A stretch of 64,000 nt of DNA. Origin: Branchiostoma lanceolatum. Its lineage: Eukaryota > Chordata > Leptocardii > Amphioxiformes > Branchiostomatidae. The notes under the pieces were generated by a model. That model worked only from the letters and a program-made list of their open reading frames with translations, did not search any database and had not been told where the DNA came from. The stretch lies in assembly GCF_035083965.1 (NCBI RefSeq), contig NC_089724.1:12456910-12520909 (forward strand), in the 5' to 3' direction. Below, piece by piece: positions 61,990 through 64,000 of the stretch (position 1 is its first letter; each line of letters opens with the position of its first letter). The position numbers were made by a program, and so were the translations under genes.

Positions 61990-63887
61990 TCAATCCTGCG
62001 GTGCGTGTGGATCGCTGATGTCGTCCCACACCACCGTGACCGGTAGGAGCTGTGCGCGCGTCCGTCTCTGTCTGACGGCCGACTCCCGGCACCGGCGCCG
62101 CCACCTCAGGGCCAGCCGTCTGACCATCACGATGTCCTCAGGCCGGAGAGCCTTGGCGTTGGTCAGCCCGCAGCAAGGACACGGCTTCCCGACCATCACT
62201 CGTGCCCACTGTGCAAAGTTTGCACTGAGCCACATTATCTGTAAGAGTTCACACAACGTTATCAACATTGTGCTCCCTCTACAGAGGTGGAGCATTAACG
62301 AAAGTAACTCAAGCTTAAGTAACACACAAAAAGGGCACCTCACTATGACAATAAAGTTGACGTTCCGAAATCAATGAATTGAACACCTCTTTCGCACGCA
62401 TTCATGATTCATGATGTCCTTAATTTCGTCATGTCTGGGGCTCTTCACTATATTGTGTTTGCAACTGAATGAATACAGAGGGCGATGTTGGTAGCCGGGT
62501 ACTCGCAGGGTGGCGCTCAGGGAGCCAGAAGCCTTTTTTCATGATAGCTGGACTATTAACTTAAGCTTACAGAATATGACCACACCTGTCTCCAACAAAT
62601 ATACCCATACCCTCTCTGCTGGTGCCCTCAACCACTTGAGGTTTAAGCATAGTCTCCTTTGCAGGCCTTCTAGGCGTTTATTATTTGGAGGAGGCGCTGA
62701 TTCGCAATTTTCAGTATATCGGGGTCAGGTTGTTTTGCTGGACAGATTGTTTTTGCCGCCAGCAGAGGCGCCGCCCAGAAGGCTTGCAGAGGAGGCTACA
62801 CCCATGCAGCCCACCGTCTGTCCCGTGAGCCCGTTCAGCATGGAGGCCAGCGCCAGCCCGACCATCAAGTGCGGCAGCGCCAGGACCACGTTCAGCTGGT
62901 TGGACGGCACAAAATCTCCAAATCCTGAAACGTCAACAATCTTCCTCTAAGTTTCCCATGCCACTCATGCGGAAGTGGCACTTCGGACGAATATTTCCTA
63001 AATCAGCAACGATCATATATAGAACGACTCCTAAAAGGCAGACAAACAATGTAGCATGTGTCTACTCTAGTCTAAATGCTGACTCTAAAGTCTAACTTGG
63101 GGTTTACCTCTTTTTCTGACACAGCGGAAGACGAAGGATCCCACTTTTTCTTTAACGTGTGGGTTCTGTCACAGGTAAAACAAGTATTTGTCTGTCTTTT
63201 CATGTTATTTGCAATTAACCCACAGGCACGAACTTGCAATAGACTCATTATTACCTTTCTCCACTGAACTGCACGTGTACAGGGCACGTGCATATGCACC
63301 TACCTATTGAAGTGACTGTAATGTATGAGTAGTAAATGCTGTCAAGTAAGTCCCAATTTTCAAAGGCGGATAACCCGGCGGCATCCAGGAGAAGGAAAGC
63401 CGCCAGGAGGAAGATGGTGACCCAGGATGGCACGCTAGCAAGAAGGAAAAAGAACACATACCTGTCAATCTATTTTTTCAATCTATCTGTGAGAGATATG
63501 ATGTCAAAAAGGTTTTTAAGAAATATTTCTATTACGCTGAAATTGCAGTCTACGCATGTGACCCAAACAATTAACACACAAAGTTAACCTGAACCACATC
63601 TGAGTGAAAACCATCGCATCGTGTTTGTCTACCACAAGGACGTTTTCTCCGTCAGTAGATGCTAGATCGACACATAACGTTATAGACATCTTGGGAGGTT
63701 CACCTGTCGACTTCCGACTCCTTCTTGGAACGACACCGTGACATTTTCCCGACGAGGTACCGCAGAAGGCTGTCCAGCTTAGCTCCTACGTCACTCACCC
63801 ACGTCATCATCAGCGGGATGCCGAACATGGCGTAGAAGATCAGGAACACCCGTCCCCCGGGGGTCCTGGGCGTGGAGTGGCCGTACC
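61990..63887 (-). CDS. two-pore-domain (K2P) potassium channel 3, 3' part only
   Basis: Exons are 63887-63704, 63434-63304, 62924-62815 and 62238-61990. The exons upstream, with M1 and the first half of pore 1, lie beyond the window. The visible product starts inside pore 1 (GYGHSTPRTPGG). It continues with M2 (VFLIFYAMFGIPLMMTWV), M3 (WVTIFLLAAFLLLDAAGL), pore 2 (VTSIGFGD), M4 (NVVLALPHLMVGLALASML) and a tail with PCPCCGLTNAKALRPEDIVMVRR and a VVWDDI end. Internal exons of 131 and 110 bp are identical in length and phase to those of channel 2, and the tails align. The pair therefore arose by tandem duplication. Filters are intact and codon use looks ordinary, so I expect a working gene rather than a pseudogene. 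Confidence 0.85.
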
Positions 63888-64000
63888 CTGCAACAAGGAG
63901 AAAAGTAGGGATGGATCACAAATGATGTTGGGACTTAGCTAAAACGAAAATGTTTCACACAGTAAGTACAACAAATGTGTATGTATAAGTCTTAGGATTC

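Overview
The window looks like animal nuclear DNA, most likely from a cephalochordate (amphioxus, Branchiostoma-like). The genes are split into many short exons with GT-AG introns. The proteins resemble vertebrate orthologues closely: BUB3 matches almost residue for residue. The introns hold invertebrate-style short transposons, tRNA-derived SINEs and microsatellites. No bacterial operon, CRISPR array or rRNA gene was seen. The exon chains below were built by hand from splice sites and reading-frame phase. Every multi-exon CDS adds up to a whole number of codons.

Layout: (1) 279-1346, minus: a two-exon four-pass membrane protein. (2) 1870-20830, plus: CCDC142, ten exons with an 8.6 kb first intron. 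It starts head to head with gene 1. (3) 21919-22807, minus: a small basic protein I do not recognise, with RFX-like motifs upstream. (4) 24799-27699, minus: BUB3, the spindle checkpoint WD40 protein, with a spliced alternative C-terminus. (5) 28554-33703, plus: DUSP11/PIR1, the RNA 5'-triphosphatase-like phosphatase. It has a second possible last exon that would add a membrane tail. (6) 37030-39410, minus: a two-pore-domain (K2P) potassium channel. (7) 42457-46728, minus: the TALE homeobox repressor TGIF. (8) 55253-60119, minus: a second K2P channel. (9) 61990-63887, minus: the 3' part of a third K2P channel, running off the right edge. Channels 8 and 9 share exon phases and nearly identical exon lengths, so they are tandem duplicates. 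All three channels share a cysteine motif (CPCC) in the cytoplasmic tail.

The rest is introns and spacers rich in mobile DNA. A 3.7 kb element at 51275-55018 has inverted repeats of about 1.1 kb and an ACTT target duplication. It carries AT-rich and GC-rich repeat blocks but no recognisable transposase. Smaller elements include a TTAA-flanked one (6192-6864), TA-flanked ones (931-1121 and 14152-15525), a foldback (35788-36001), a tRNA-derived SINE (55911-56296) and a short retroposed tail (25216-25301). Several local tandem duplications are also present (13337, 25709, 45046).

The genes do not form one pathway. They are housekeeping or regulatory genes followed by a potassium-channel cluster. 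From memory, CCDC142 and DUSP11 both lie on human 2p13, so their linkage here may be ancestral to chordates.
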